Positions 34,257 to 42,832 of a DNA stretch of 64,000 nt are shown piece after piece. Source of the DNA: Belliella buryatensis. GTDB lineage: Bacteria > Bacteroidota > Bacteroidia > Cytophagales > Cyclobacteriaceae. The position numbers and the translations under genes are program-made. The stretch covers positions 1 through 64,000 of the forward strand of contig NZ_FZOK01000016.1 in assembly GCF_900188245.1 (NCBI RefSeq). Direction: 5' to 3'. The notes below the pieces were generated by a model. It was not told the origin of the DNA, made no database searches, and saw only the letters and a program-made list of their open reading frames with translations. Positions within the stretch are counted from its first letter, which is position 1. Each line of letters opens with the position of its first letter.

Positions 34257-35468
34257 TTACAATTCTTTCACCAATTCCACGTGCTTCCAAAAACTTGGAT
34301 AGGATTTATTGACTACTTCGGGATCTTCGATGATTACTTGGGTTTTGGTCATCAATGGCATAAATGCCATCGCCATCCTGTGGTCATCATAAGTATGAAT
34401 TTGAACTTCACTTGGAATATCAACTGAAGGAATTAATGTGAAAACTTCATTTTCCCCTTCGACTAGTTGTGCGTTGAACTTGGCTAGTTCTTGCTGTAAA
34501 GCCAAGATTCTATCCGTTTCTTTGATTCTTAGACTTTCAAGACCAGAAAACTCCACTTTCTGACCTAAGATTGCGCACGTGACAGCCACCGTTTGTGCCA
34601 AATCAGGACAATGGGTAAAATCCCAAGACTTCAATCCTCTGACAGGTTGCTTGGTCAATTTAACCCCCGAGTCATTGAATTCACTTCTAACTCCCAAATG
34701 ACCCATAATTTCTACGATCTTGGAATCACCTTGAAGGCTATCTTGCTTCAATCCTCTTAATAACAATTCTCCTTCTTCAGCACATGCCAACAGGCTAAAC
34801 CAATAACTTGCTCCTGACCAATCAGATTCAACTGCGAAACTTGTTGGCTGATATTTTTGAGGAGCAACATGAATCCTATTATCATCCCAAGTAAATGTCA
34901 CACCAAATTGAGTCATCAACTCTAGCGTCATTTCAATGTAAGTTCTCGAGCCTACTTTGCCTTCCAGCTCCAACTCTAATCCTTCTGGCAAAATCGGTGC
35001 AATCATCAACAAAGCCGAAATATATTGACTGCTTACGTCTCCTCTAATCCTGATTTTATTGGTTTTTTGATTGCTAAAGCCGTGAATTGCCAAAGGCGGG
35101 TAGCCTTCTTTGTTCATATAATGTATCTCTCCACCGAGCTCTCTCAATGCATCTACCAAGATTCCTATTGGGCGCTCACACATCCTCGCTGTACCAGTCA
35201 TAATCTTATTCTGATTAGTGACTGTAGCAAAGGCGGTAAGAAAACGCATGGTCGTACCAGCATCAAGTACATCAAAAACAGGTGGGTTAGTTTCCAGCAA
35301 ACGAATCATCGTTTGCGTATCTCTTGCCTCAGCAAGATTGCTGATCTGATTTTCACCTTCCGTCAAAGCATCAATAATCAATACCCTATTGCTTTCGCTT
35401 TTTGAAGAAGGGAGTGGTATATCCGTAAATTTGAATTTTGATAGTTGAGATAATGTAATGGTATTCAT
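34257..35468 (-). CDS. aroA: 3-phosphoshikimate 1-carboxyvinyltransferase (EPSP synthase)
   Basis: Adds enolpyruvate from PEP to shikimate 3-phosphate. A 403-residue protein with PLPSSKSESNRVLIIDAL at the N-terminus, LDAGTTMRFLTAF (the usual xxGTAxR stretch), IRGDVSSQYISALLM, and the active-site loop IHTYDDHRMAMAFMPL. It is slightly shorter than the enteric enzyme, as in other Bacteroidota. Third gene of the aromatic operon. Confidence 0.95.
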   Translation of the reverse strand: MNTITLSQLSKFKFTDIPLPSSKSESNRVLIIDALTEGENQISNLAEARDTQTMIRLLETNPPVFDVLDAGTTMRFLTAFATVTNQNKIMTGTARMCERPIGILVDALRELGGEIHYMNKEGYPPLAIHGFSNQKTNKIRIRGDVSSQYISALLMIAPILPEGLELELEGKVGSRTYIEMTLELMTQFGVTFTWDDNRIHVAPQKYQPTSFAVESDWSGASYWFSLLACAEEGELLLRGLKQDSLQGDSKIVEIMGHLGVRSEFNDSGVKLTKQPVRGLKSWDFTHCPDLAQTVAVTCAILGQKVEFSGLESLRIKETDRILALQQELAKFNAQLVEGENEVFTLIPSVDIPSEVQIHTYDDHRMAMAFMPLMTKTQVIIEDPEVVNKSYPSFWKHVELVKEL

Positions 35469-35495
35469 ACTATAAATATAGGCTTGAAAGAGTTC

Positions 35496-36527
35496 TTAAA
35501 GGGATTGGTAGAAAGCAATTGCTTCTTTGATTTCCAATGTACTCCCTGTGATATCGTATTCACACTGTCCGATTTTCCGAAGAAGAGAGAAATTTATGCG
35601 TTCTGAATCATTTTTCTTGTCTTGCGAACAAAGTGCTACAATAGCATCAACATCAGCAGTTGGGATTTCTATTTTCCCATACACCCCTAAGAGTAAGTTT
35701 GTGATTTGCTTCAATTCATCTAAAGTCAAGCCTGATTTTTTGTTTGAGAGAAAAGCTTCAGAAATCATTCCGATGGCAATTGCTTCGCCATGAAGCAAAT
35801 GGTTGTCAGAATCCAAATAAAAGGATTCAAAAGCATGACCAATGGTATGCCCAAAATTGAGAATCTTTCTCAATCCCGATTCCTTTGGATCTTTTTCTAC
35901 CACTGACTTTTTTATGCTGACTGACTTTTCGATCAAAGTCTTCCAATCTTGAGATTCCCAATCTTGAGTTTTCAGGCAAGAAAAGTAATCTGCATTCTGA
36001 ATCAGACCATGTTTAATCACTTCTGCATATCCAGATCTGAGTTCTACTTCGGGTAGTGTTTTGAGAAATTCATCTGAAATAAGGACAGCTATGGGCTCTG
36101 CAAAAACACCGATATGATTCTTGAAACCATTGAAATCAATCCCAAGCTTTCCTCCTACGCTGGCATCGACTTGAGAAAGAAGTGTGGTTGGTATGTTGAT
36201 GAACCGCACACCTCTTTTGTAAGTACTAGCGCAAAAGCCACCCATATCACCCGTCACACCTCCACCAAGATTGATGATCAGCGCTTTTCGGTCGAATCCA
36301 CATTCTGTCATCCATTGCCAGATTTGAGTGCAGGTATCCAAGTTTTTATTGATCTCACCCGCTGTAAAAGCGAAAGTCTGATGTGCTGGTAGCTTGGATT
36401 TAATCAATGGATAGCAATGCTCCTGTGTATTGCTATCCATGATCAATCCGAGTTGGGAATAATCCTGTCTGTTCAAAAACCCAGCAAGATCATCCGAAAT
36501 GGTATTAGAAAATATAATTGATTCCAA
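35496..36527 (-). CDS. aroB: 3-dehydroquinate synthase
   Basis: Cyclises DAHP to 3-dehydroquinate with NAD and zinc. The NAD/substrate stretch GGGVTGDMGGFCASTYKRGVRF, PTTLLSQVDASVGGKLGIDF, and the metal His residues in ILNFGHTIGHAFES and LLHGEAIAIGM are intact. The open frame extends to 36659, but its first 44 residues are hydrophobic and derived from spacer-like sequence. The family start aligns with LESIIFSNTISDD, so the TTG at 36527 is chosen (343 residues). Start confidence is moderate. Confidence 0.92.
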   Translation of the reverse strand: MESIIFSNTISDDLAGFLNRQDYSQLGLIMDSNTQEHCYPLIKSKLPAHQTFAFTAGEINKNLDTCTQIWQWMTECGFDRKALIINLGGGVTGDMGGFCASTYKRGVRFINIPTTLLSQVDASVGGKLGIDFNGFKNHIGVFAEPIAVLISDEFLKTLPEVELRSGYAEVIKHGLIQNADYFSCLKTQDWESQDWKTLIEKSVSIKKSVVEKDPKESGLRKILNFGHTIGHAFESFYLDSDNHLLHGEAIAIGMISEAFLSNKKSGLTLDELKQITNLLLGVYGKIEIPTADVDAIVALCSQDKKNDSERINFSLLRKIGQCEYDITGSTLEIKEAIAFYQSL

Positions 36528-36589
36528 TTTTTCTTTGTTATTAATTGACTCGAAATTACAAAAAGCCCGGGGATAAAAGTTATAAAATC

Positions 36590-36690
36590 GCAAAGTTGTA
36601 ATGTTGAAAAGTTTGAGATTAGCAATGATTAAAAACAAAATGAAATCAATGATTGCCAATAACTTTTAAACCTTTCAACATTTTAACCTA
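36590..36690. repeat. Degenerate spacer repeat between the first aro gene and aroB
   Basis: AAGTTGTAATGTTGAAAAG at one end and CTTTTAAACCTTTCAACATT at the other are imperfect inverted copies of the same kind of spacer word seen at 2241-2277 and 15003-15097. They flank an AT-rich centre. Confidence 0.4.
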
Positions 36691-36694
36691 TTTA

Positions 36695-37792
36695 CTATCT
36701 CTTAACTGGATCTGCTTCTCTTAGTTGCTTCTCTTGTCTTTTGACAGATTCTTCATGAATACAGTAAAGCAATTCTTTCATGAATTTTTCACTAAGATTC
36801 TTTTGAACACCTTTTTGTGTCCTAGACTCCATCACATATTTCCATCTATCTGACTGAAAAACAGTGAGGTGGTTTTCTCTTTTGTAAGCCCCGATTTGAT
36901 CGATCATAGAAAATCTTTCTTGAAGTAAGTCAAGTAATTGATCATCCAAATGATCTACAGCTTGTCTAAGATCATTTAATCTTTCGCTTGGATTTTCAGA
37001 TTCTCCTGTGCTTTTAAAGTCAATCTGAGATAGAATTTGTTTCAAAGTCGCAGGAGTAACTTGCTGCTTTGCATCAGACCAAGCATTATCGGGATCATGG
37101 TGCGTTTCGATCATTAATCCATCCAAACCAAAATTAATCGCTCGCTGAGAGGTTTCAAGGATACCAGCTCTATTGCCTACGATATGACTGGGGTCATTGA
37201 TCACTTCCATTCCCTTCCACTCTCTTTTCAAGTGAATTGGCATGGACCAGTTTGGCTTATTTCTGAATCTCTTATCATAAGAATCTGAAAAACCTCTATG
37301 AATAGCAGCCAATTTATTGATTCCTACAGTCTGAAGTCTTTCCAAAGCTCCCAGCCAAAGTTGAAGGTCTGGATTCATTGGATTTTTCACCATTACCGGA
37401 ATATCTACTCCTTTCAACGCATCAGCAATTTCCTGAACTGCAAAAGGATTGACTGTTGTCCTTGCTCCAATCCAAAGTACATCGACATTATGCTTTAGCG
37501 CAAGTTCTACGTGAGCGGCATTTCCTACTTCTGTAGTGATTGGGATATTGAGGTGATGTCTGACGATTTCCATCCACTTCAATCCATCCTCTCCAATCCC
37601 TTCGAAGCTTCCTGGTCTTGTTCTTGGTTTCCATATTCCAGCTCTGAAAAGGTTTGGAATCATATTTTCATTTTTCATATCGAGACAAACTCGCTCGATT
37701 TGTTCGGGTGTCTCAGCACTACAAGGCCCCGCAATGATAACGTGACCTTTAAGCCCTAGTCCCCAGTCTTTTGTTTGTAAGTGATTTTCCAT
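36695..37792 (-). CDS. DAHP synthase (type I-beta) fused to chorismate mutase
   Basis: Bifunctional enzyme for the first shikimate step and for chorismate to prephenate. Residues 1-265 are DAHP synthase (VIIAGPCSAETPEQ, WKPRTRPGSFEGIG, WIGARTTVNPFAVQEIAD, IETHHDPDNAWSD). Residues 275-360 are an AroQ-type chorismate mutase (LNDLRQAVDHLDDQLLDLLQ, IGAYKR). The ATG at 37792 (MENHLQTKDWG) is chosen; the frame is open to 37852, but that extension is the attenuator hairpin. First structural gene of the aromatic operon, so its expression should depend on readthrough of 37815-37848. Confidence 0.93.
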   Translation of the reverse strand: MENHLQTKDWGLGLKGHVIIAGPCSAETPEQIERVCLDMKNENMIPNLFRAGIWKPRTRPGSFEGIGEDGLKWMEIVRHHLNIPITTEVGNAAHVELALKHNVDVLWIGARTTVNPFAVQEIADALKGVDIPVMVKNPMNPDLQLWLGALERLQTVGINKLAAIHRGFSDSYDKRFRNKPNWSMPIHLKREWKGMEVINDPSHIVGNRAGILETSQRAINFGLDGLMIETHHDPDNAWSDAKQQVTPATLKQILSQIDFKSTGESENPSERLNDLRQAVDHLDDQLLDLLQERFSMIDQIGAYKRENHLTVFQSDRWKYVMESRTQKGVQKNLSEKFMKELLYCIHEESVKRQEKQLREADPVKR

Positions 37793-37814
37793 GAGTTTAA
37801 ATTGGTTTGAAAAC

Positions 37815-37848
37815 AAAAAAGCCCGATTCTGTCGAATCGGGCTTTTTT
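37815..37848 (-). terminator. Attenuator: intrinsic terminator ahead of the aro operon
   Basis: Perfect 14-bp hairpin, AAAAAAGCCCGATT and AATCGGGCTTTTTT, around the 6-nt loop CGACAG (minus-strand reading), with the 3' arm ending in six T. It lies 23 nt before the first structural gene and 16 nt after the leader peptide stop. A terminator here, with nothing upstream to end except the leader peptide, implies transcription attenuation. Confidence 0.88.
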
Positions 37849-37901
37849 GCATGTATGATTAAATTATTTTTTTATCAAGCAATAGACAGCTCCGATTCGA
37901 C
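37831..37901 (-). promoter_or_regulatory. Antiterminator pairing of the aro leader
   Basis: GTCGAATCGG at 37901-37892 (inside the leader coding sequence) is the exact complement of CCGATTCGAC at 37840-37831, which includes part of the terminator 5' arm and loop. The 10-bp pairing is mutually exclusive with the terminator. A competing upstream hairpin can also form, TTCGTCC with GGTCGAA around 37913-37896 (one T-T mismatch). Together these give the 1:2, 2:3 and 3:4 arrangement of classical amino acid attenuators. Confidence 0.78.
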
Positions 37902-37959
37902 CTTCAGGACGAAAGTAAAAGTAAAAGAAGGTAAAATATATAACGGCTGCGATTAACAT
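37864..37959 (-). CDS. Phe/Tyr-rich leader peptide of the aro operon
   Basis: A 31-codon frame from ATG at 37959 to TAA at 37864. Residues 1-7 are MLIAAVI, residues 8-16 are YFTFFYFYF (five Phe and three Tyr in nine positions), and the rest is RPEGRIGAVYCLIKK. Clusters of the regulated amino acids are the mark of attenuation leaders. The aromatic run ends exactly where the 1:2 hairpin begins (base 37913), so a ribosome stalled there would mask segment 1 and leave segment 2 free to form the antiterminator. The frame lies immediately after a good promoter. Confidence 0.82.
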   Translation of the reverse strand: MLIAAVIYFTFFYFYFRPEGRIGAVYCLIKK

Positions 37960-37963
37960 GCTT

Positions 37964-37994
37964 CAAATGTAAAGGGTGATTTTTTAAAAACAAA
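37964..37994 (-). promoter_or_regulatory. Bacteroidota-type promoter of the aro leader
   Basis: On the minus strand TTTG (37994-37991), 19 bp, TACATTTG (37971-37964): an exact match to TTTG-N19/21-TAnnTTTG. The expected start is about 4-6 nt further, at or just before the leader ATG (37959), so the leader mRNA would begin almost at its start codon. Confidence 0.75.
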
Positions 37995-38179
37995 TTAATT
38001 TTCTATTATTTTTTTGACAATACTGTAATACCAAGGCCTACTATTGGTAAATCAGTAATCATACCAATTTTAACAAGGATTTTCAAAATATTCTATGGGG
38101 AATTATCTGACGTGTTTTACAATCAATCTGGAACCATCTATTCTCAAATTGATTTATTACTATGTATCAAAACTGAAGC

Positions 38180-38569
38180 ATGAATATCATCACCAAACCA
38201 AAAACCAAAGTAGATACCGAGATACTTGAACAAATCCTTACCGAGGAAAATGTGGAGAGGCAAGTAATCGTCAAATGTTATTTGGAAAATGGCCCCATGG
38301 AGCAGATGATAAGAATTTGGCAGAGCACTTTTTTAATTCCAAAAGAGAGTAGTGATAAATCAAAACTACTCAATGCTGATAACATAACATTTTTCCCATT
38401 TTGGACCTTTATTAAGCCTAAACAAAAGTATCAGTTCACTCTGATTTTTGAAGGATTACCCAGAGGTTGTAAGTTTTTTGATCTCATAGAAGAAATCCCT
38501 CAATCGGGAGGCTTCTCAATCACAAATATTCCTAGAAATCAGATGGATGTATATCATGTCCAAATCTGA
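38180..38569 (+). CDS. Conserved protein of unknown function
   Basis: A 129-residue protein with no signal or membrane segment. It has a beta-rich pattern (VIVKCYLENGPMEQMIRIWQSTFLI, KQKYQFTLIFEGLPRGCKFFDLIEE, GGFSITNIPRNQMDVYHVQI) that looks like a small beta-sandwich. I recall similar unnamed Bacteroidota proteins but no function. It ends directly against the convergent second DAHP synthase gene, with no terminator in between. Confidence 0.6.
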   Translation: MNIITKPKTKVDTEILEQILTEENVERQVIVKCYLENGPMEQMIRIWQSTFLIPKESSDKSKLLNADNITFFPFWTFIKPKQKYQFTLIFEGLPRGCKFFDLIEEIPQSGGFSITNIPRNQMDVYHVQI

Positions 38570-39670
38570 TTATTTTTCTGAGGTCTTGTCTTCCATTATT
38601 TCCTTTTGCTTGCTAATAGATTCTGAATGAATCATACGAAACAATTCTTTAACAAATTCAGGATTGAGTTGCATAGCTTGCGCCCATTCAGATCTACTTT
38701 TGAAAACCTTCTTCCAGCGATCAATTTGAAAAATGGCTACATTATTTAGTTTTTTAAACTGCCCAGCCTGTGTAACCAGATTCATTCTTCTAGTCATCAC
38801 TTCTAGGAGTTCTCTATCAACTTCATCAATTTGTTGCCGGATTTGTTCCAATTGATATTGAAATTCAGGATTGTCCAGATTGATTGTTCTTGTCTTGAGT
38901 TTACGTAACATTTCCCCGAGAGCTTCCGGTGTCACTTGCTGTGGAGCATCTGACCATGCCTGATCGGGGTCTCGATGCGACTCTATGATCAAGCCATCAA
39001 AATCCAAATCCAGCGCCATCTGGGAGACTTCAAAAAGTAAATCCCTCTTTCCACAAATGTGGCTTGGATCATTGATCAGAGGCAGCTCTGGGAATCTTGT
39101 TTTCAGTTCTATAGGTATTTGCCACATTGGACTATTTCGATAAGTGGTATCATTGAAATTAGAGAAGCCTCTATGAATAGCTCCAATTCGTTTCAATCCA
39201 GCTTGATCAAGGCGCTCCAAAGCGCCAATCCACAATGCCAAATCAGGATTGACTGGATTCTTTACAAATATCGGAATATCTACTCCTCGGAGACTATCAG
39301 CAATTTCCTGGACAGTAAATGGATTAACTGTAGATCTTGCTCCTATCCATAAAATATCAACTTCTGCATCTAATGCTTGCTTTACATGACTAGGGTTTGC
39401 TACTTCGATAGCGAATTTTACTCCATATTTCTTTTTTACTTCTTGAATCCATGGCAATGCTATCGTTCCTACACCTTCGAAGCTACCTGGTCTTGTTCTT
39501 GGTTTCCAAACACCTCCTCTTATTATTTTAACTCCCTGTTTGACCAATCCAGCAACAGTCTCTTCCAGTTGTTCAGGTGTCTCTACACTACATGGGCCTG
39601 CAATAAACAAAGGATTCTCCAACCCCAATTCCCAAGCTTCAAATGATCTAGCCATATAAATTTGATTCAA
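38570..39670 (-). CDS. Second DAHP synthase-chorismate mutase fusion
   Basis: A 366-residue paralogue of the enzyme at 36695-37792 with the same order: DAHP synthase (FIAGPCSVETPEQ, WKPRTRPGSFEGVG, WIGARSTVNPFTVQEIADSL, IESHRDPDQAWSDAPQQ) and then an AroQ chorismate mutase (IDEVDRELLEVMTRRMNLV). It is not in the aro operon: it is separated from it by a plus-strand gene. Its upstream region shows no Phe/Tyr leader peptide with a terminator. It may supply a basal or differently feedback-controlled activity. Confidence 0.92.
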   Translation of the reverse strand: MNQIYMARSFEAWELGLENPLFIAGPCSVETPEQLEETVAGLVKQGVKIIRGGVWKPRTRPGSFEGVGTIALPWIQEVKKKYGVKFAIEVANPSHVKQALDAEVDILWIGARSTVNPFTVQEIADSLRGVDIPIFVKNPVNPDLALWIGALERLDQAGLKRIGAIHRGFSNFNDTTYRNSPMWQIPIELKTRFPELPLINDPSHICGKRDLLFEVSQMALDLDFDGLIIESHRDPDQAWSDAPQQVTPEALGEMLRKLKTRTINLDNPEFQYQLEQIRQQIDEVDRELLEVMTRRMNLVTQAGQFKKLNNVAIFQIDRWKKVFKSRSEWAQAMQLNPEFVKELFRMIHSESISKQKEIMEDKTSEK

Positions 39671-39816
39671 TTATTATCGCCAAATTAACAATTGCTTACA
39701 ACAAAAAGTTGTTGCTAGGGAAATACATGATTGAAATCAGCCTTCTGATAAAGAAAAAGGCTAATTTTGAATCATAAAAAAAGCTTAGCCAATCTACAGT
39801 GAGAATCCATATAAGG

Positions 39817-39848
39817 TTTGGAAGGCTATGATTCAAAAAGTATATTTG
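39817..39848 (+). promoter_or_regulatory. Bacteroidota-type promoter of proline dehydrogenase
   Basis: TTTG (39817-39820), 20 bp, TATATTTG (39841-39848). Both boxes match the consensus. The predicted start near 39853 gives a leader of about 14 nt before the ATG. Confidence 0.72.
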
Positions 39849-39866
39849 CAGCTCGAATGACAGAAT

Positions 39867-41054
39867 ATGCCCACAAAAACCAAAATTTCTTTGGAGAACT
39901 TAGAAGTAGCATTTGCTTCTAAATCTGACGCGGAATTGAGAAAAATGTATCTCATCTTCGCAACTATGAATAACAACACCGCCGTGAAAATGGGGATTAA
40001 AATGGCCAATTTGGCATTTAAGATAAAATTCCCCATCAAGGGACTGATGAAAAGCACCATGTTTGGTCACTTCTGTGGAGGAGAAAGCATAGAAGATTCT
40101 CAGCAAACCGTTGATGAATTGGCTGCTTTCAATATCAAAACCATATTGGACTACTCAGTAGAAGGCGAAGGAAATGAAGATAGCTATGAAGCGACTTATA
40201 AAGAAATATTAAAAACAGTAGAAAGGTCTTCTGGTGATGACAATATTCCTTTCGCTGTCTTTAAGGTAACTGGCCTTGGAGACTATAAAATCATGACTAA
40301 AGTTCAAGAAGGGAAGGCACTAAATTGCTCAGAAAAAGCATCTTTTGTTAGACTTAAATCTAGAGTAGATGGATTGTGCAAGGCTGCAGCGAAAGCAAAA
40401 ACAAGGATTTTGATTGATGCTGAAGAGTCTTGGTTCCAAGATGTCATTGATCAGATGGTCTACGAGGCGATGGAGAAATACAACCAAGAGCAATGTATCG
40501 TGTACAATACTTACCAAATGTACAGGCATGACATGCTTCAAAGGCTTAAGGATGCCAATGAAGTAGCCTTAGCAAAAGGTTATAAATTAGGAGCGAAACT
40601 TGTGAGAGGAGCATACATGGAAAAAGAAAGGGAAAGAGCTAAAGTGAAAGGCTACCTATCACCCATTCAACCTGACAAAGGTTCTTCTGATAGAGATTAT
40701 GACGCAGCTTTGGCCTTTTGCATAGAAAATTTTGGACAAATAAGTCTTGTAAGTGGATCACACAACGAGAGAAGCAATATTTATCTCACCGAATTGATCG
40801 AAGAAAATCAAATCAACCCAAAAGACGAGAATGTCTACTTTGCTCAACTCTACGGCATGAGCGATAATATTTCATACAACTTAGCAAACGCCGGCTTTAA
40901 TGTAGTGAAATATGTTCCTTATGGTCCTGTTGAAAAAGTAATGCCTTACTTAGGCCGTAGAGCAGAAGAAAACACTTCAGTAGCAGGTCAAAGCTCAAGA
41001 GAGTTTGACTTGATCAAAAAGGAAATTTCTCGAAGAAGAAATTTGAATAAATAA
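39867..41054 (+). CDS. Proline dehydrogenase
   Basis: FAD-dependent oxidation of proline to pyrroline-5-carboxylate. A 395-residue stand-alone PRODH (no P5C dehydrogenase part). Signatures are LDYSVEGEGNEDSYE, ILIDAEESWFQD, GAKLVRGAYMEKERERA, FAQLYGMSDNISYNLA, and the substrate-binding RRAEENTSVAGQ with SSRE following. lysS starts 59 nt downstream and may be read from the same promoter. Confidence 0.93.
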   Translation: MPTKTKISLENLEVAFASKSDAELRKMYLIFATMNNNTAVKMGIKMANLAFKIKFPIKGLMKSTMFGHFCGGESIEDSQQTVDELAAFNIKTILDYSVEGEGNEDSYEATYKEILKTVERSSGDDNIPFAVFKVTGLGDYKIMTKVQEGKALNCSEKASFVRLKSRVDGLCKAAAKAKTRILIDAEESWFQDVIDQMVYEAMEKYNQEQCIVYNTYQMYRHDMLQRLKDANEVALAKGYKLGAKLVRGAYMEKERERAKVKGYLSPIQPDKGSSDRDYDAALAFCIENFGQISLVSGSHNERSNIYLTELIEENQINPKDENVYFAQLYGMSDNISYNLANAGFNVVKYVPYGPVEKVMPYLGRRAEENTSVAGQSSREFDLIKKEISRRRNLNK

Positions 41055-41113
41055 AAAACCTTAAACCAAAAAGGAGAAGCAATTCAAGCCCTCCTCCCTC
41101 AAATCTTTAGACA

Positions 41114-42832
41114 ATGCAATTATTAAGTGAACAGGAAATAGAGCGCAGAAAAGACCGAGAAGAGTTGATGAAGTTAGGTATCAATCCTTATCCAGCCGAG
41201 TCATTTCCAATCAATGTCACTGCGGCAGACATTCATCAAAACTACGAGAATAATAAAACTGACTATAAGGACATTTCTATCGCCGGGAGATTAATGAGCA
41301 GGAGAATCATGGGCTCTGCTTCATTTGCAGAGATTCAAGATTCTACAGGCAGATTGCAGATTTATGTTCGTAGAGATGATATTTGCGGAGGCGAGGATAA
41401 GACTTTTTACAATACTGTATTCAAGAAGCTGCTTGGTATTGGTGATTTTATCGGTGTGAAAGGGTATATTTTCACTACCCAAACAGGAGAAATCTCCTTA
41501 CATGTCACTGAACTCAAAGTACTCTCAAAAGCGGTGAAACCACTTCCTGTTGTTAAGAGAGATGAAGAAGGGAATACTTATGATGGGTTCACCGATCCTG
41601 AATTGAGATACAGACAGCGTTATGTAGACTTGACTGTTAATCCAGAGGTAAAGGAAGTTTTTATCACCAGAACCAAGATCATCTCTAATATGAGAAGGTA
41701 TTTTGATGATCACGGTTGGTTAGAGGTAGAGACACCTATTCTTCAAGCTGTCCACGGTGGCGCAGCAGCAAGGCCTTTCAATACACATCATAATACGCTT
41801 GACATGCCACTCTATCTGAGAATTGCCAACGAGCTTTATCTCAAGAGATTGATTGTAGGTGGTTTTGATGGGGTGTATGAATTCGGAAAAATGTTCAGAA
41901 ACGAAGGGATGGATAGAACCCACAACCCTGAATTTACTTCAATGGAAATTTATGTGGCCTACAAGGACTACATCTGGATGATGGAAATGGTAGAGGAGTT
42001 ATTGGAAAAAGTAACCTTATCCATTCATGGAACTACTGTTGTTACTGTAGGTGATAAGCAAATAGATTTTGCTGGTCCATACAGAAGAATCAGCATGTAC
42101 GACTCTATCAAGGAATATACAGGGATAGATGTATCTGAAATGAACGAAGATGGATTGAGAAAAGTGTGCAAAGATCTAGGAATCGAAACAGATGCCAGCA
42201 TGGGCAAAGGCAAGCTGATTGATGAAATCTTCGGTGCTAAGGTTGAAGATCACTTGATTCAACCAACCTATATTACTGATTATCCGATTGAAATGACACC
42301 TTTAGCTAAAAAACATAGAACTAAGGATGGTCTGGTAGAGAGGTTCGAACTATTTGTAAATGGTAAGGAAATCGCCAACGCTTATTCTGAATTAAATGAT
42401 CCAATAGACCAAAGAGAAAGATTTGAAGAGCAACTAAAGCTAGCAGCCAGAGGTGATGATGAAGCCATGGCTATGGATGATGATTTCTTGAGGGCTTTGG
42501 AATATGGTATGCCACCTACTTCAGGTCTTGGTATTGGTATTGATAGATTGACCATGATGCTGACTAATAAGACTACCATTCAAGAAGTACTTTTCTTTCC
42601 TCAAATGAGACCAGAGAAAAAAGTTAAGATTGCTACTGATGAAGATTTCATGGCTTTGGGAATTCCAATGGGATTAATACCTGCATTGAGAGATTTGAAT
42701 ATCCACACCATCGAACAACTCAAAGATCAAGATGCCAATAAGCTTTTCAATGATGTCTGTGGAAGAAGAAAAAAACTCAAACTAGTCGCCAATAACCCTA
42801 CTAAAGAAGAGGTAGAGGGCTGGTTAGCATAA
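41114..42832 (+). CDS. lysS: Lysyl-tRNA synthetase (class II)
   Basis: Charges tRNA-Lys. A 572-residue protein: OB-fold anticodon-binding domain (residues 55-170, [21 protein letters not shown]), class II motif 2 in [22 protein letters not shown], and motif 3 in [18 protein letters not shown]-terminal helical extension of about 65 residues after FPQMRPEK is typical of Bacteroidota LysRS. No regulatory leader is visible. Confidence 0.97.
   Translation: MQLLSEQEIERRKDREELMKLGINPYPAESFPINVTAADIHQNYENNKTDYKDISIAGRLMSRRIMGSASFAEIQDSTGRLQIYVRRDDICGGEDKTFYNTVFKKLLGIGDFIGVKGYIFTTQTGEISLHVTELKVLSKAVKPLPVVKRDEEGNTYDGFTDPELRYRQRYVDLTVNPEVKEVFITRTKIISNMRRYFDDHGWLEVETPILQAVHGGAAARPFNTHHNTLDMPLYLRIANELYLKRLIVGGFDGVYEFGKMFRNEGMDRTHNPEFTSMEIYVAYKDYIWMMEMVEELLEKVTLSIHGTTVVTVGDKQIDFAGPYRRISMYDSIKEYTGIDVSEMNEDGLRKVCKDLGIETDASMGKGKLIDEIFGAKVEDHLIQPTYITDYPIEMTPLAKKHRTKDGLVERFELFVNGKEIANAYSELNDPIDQRERFEEQLKLAARGDDEAMAMDDDFLRALEYGMPPTSGLGIGIDRLTMMLTNKTTIQEVLFFPQMRPEKKVKIATDEDFMALGIPMGLIPALRDLNIHTIEQLKDQDANKLFNDVCGRRKKLKLVANNPTKEEVEGWLA

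Noticed and set aside
37793-37852. Twenty-residue N-terminal extension of the first DAHP synthase
   Set aside because: It is encoded by the terminator hairpin itself, and the family start lies at MENHLQTKDWG; the extension would place the attenuator inside the gene.
39671-39760. Possible second attenuation leader (MYFPSNNFLL) before the other DAHP synthase
   Set aside because: Only one Tyr and two Phe in ten codons, and no following intrinsic terminator or alternative pairing was found.
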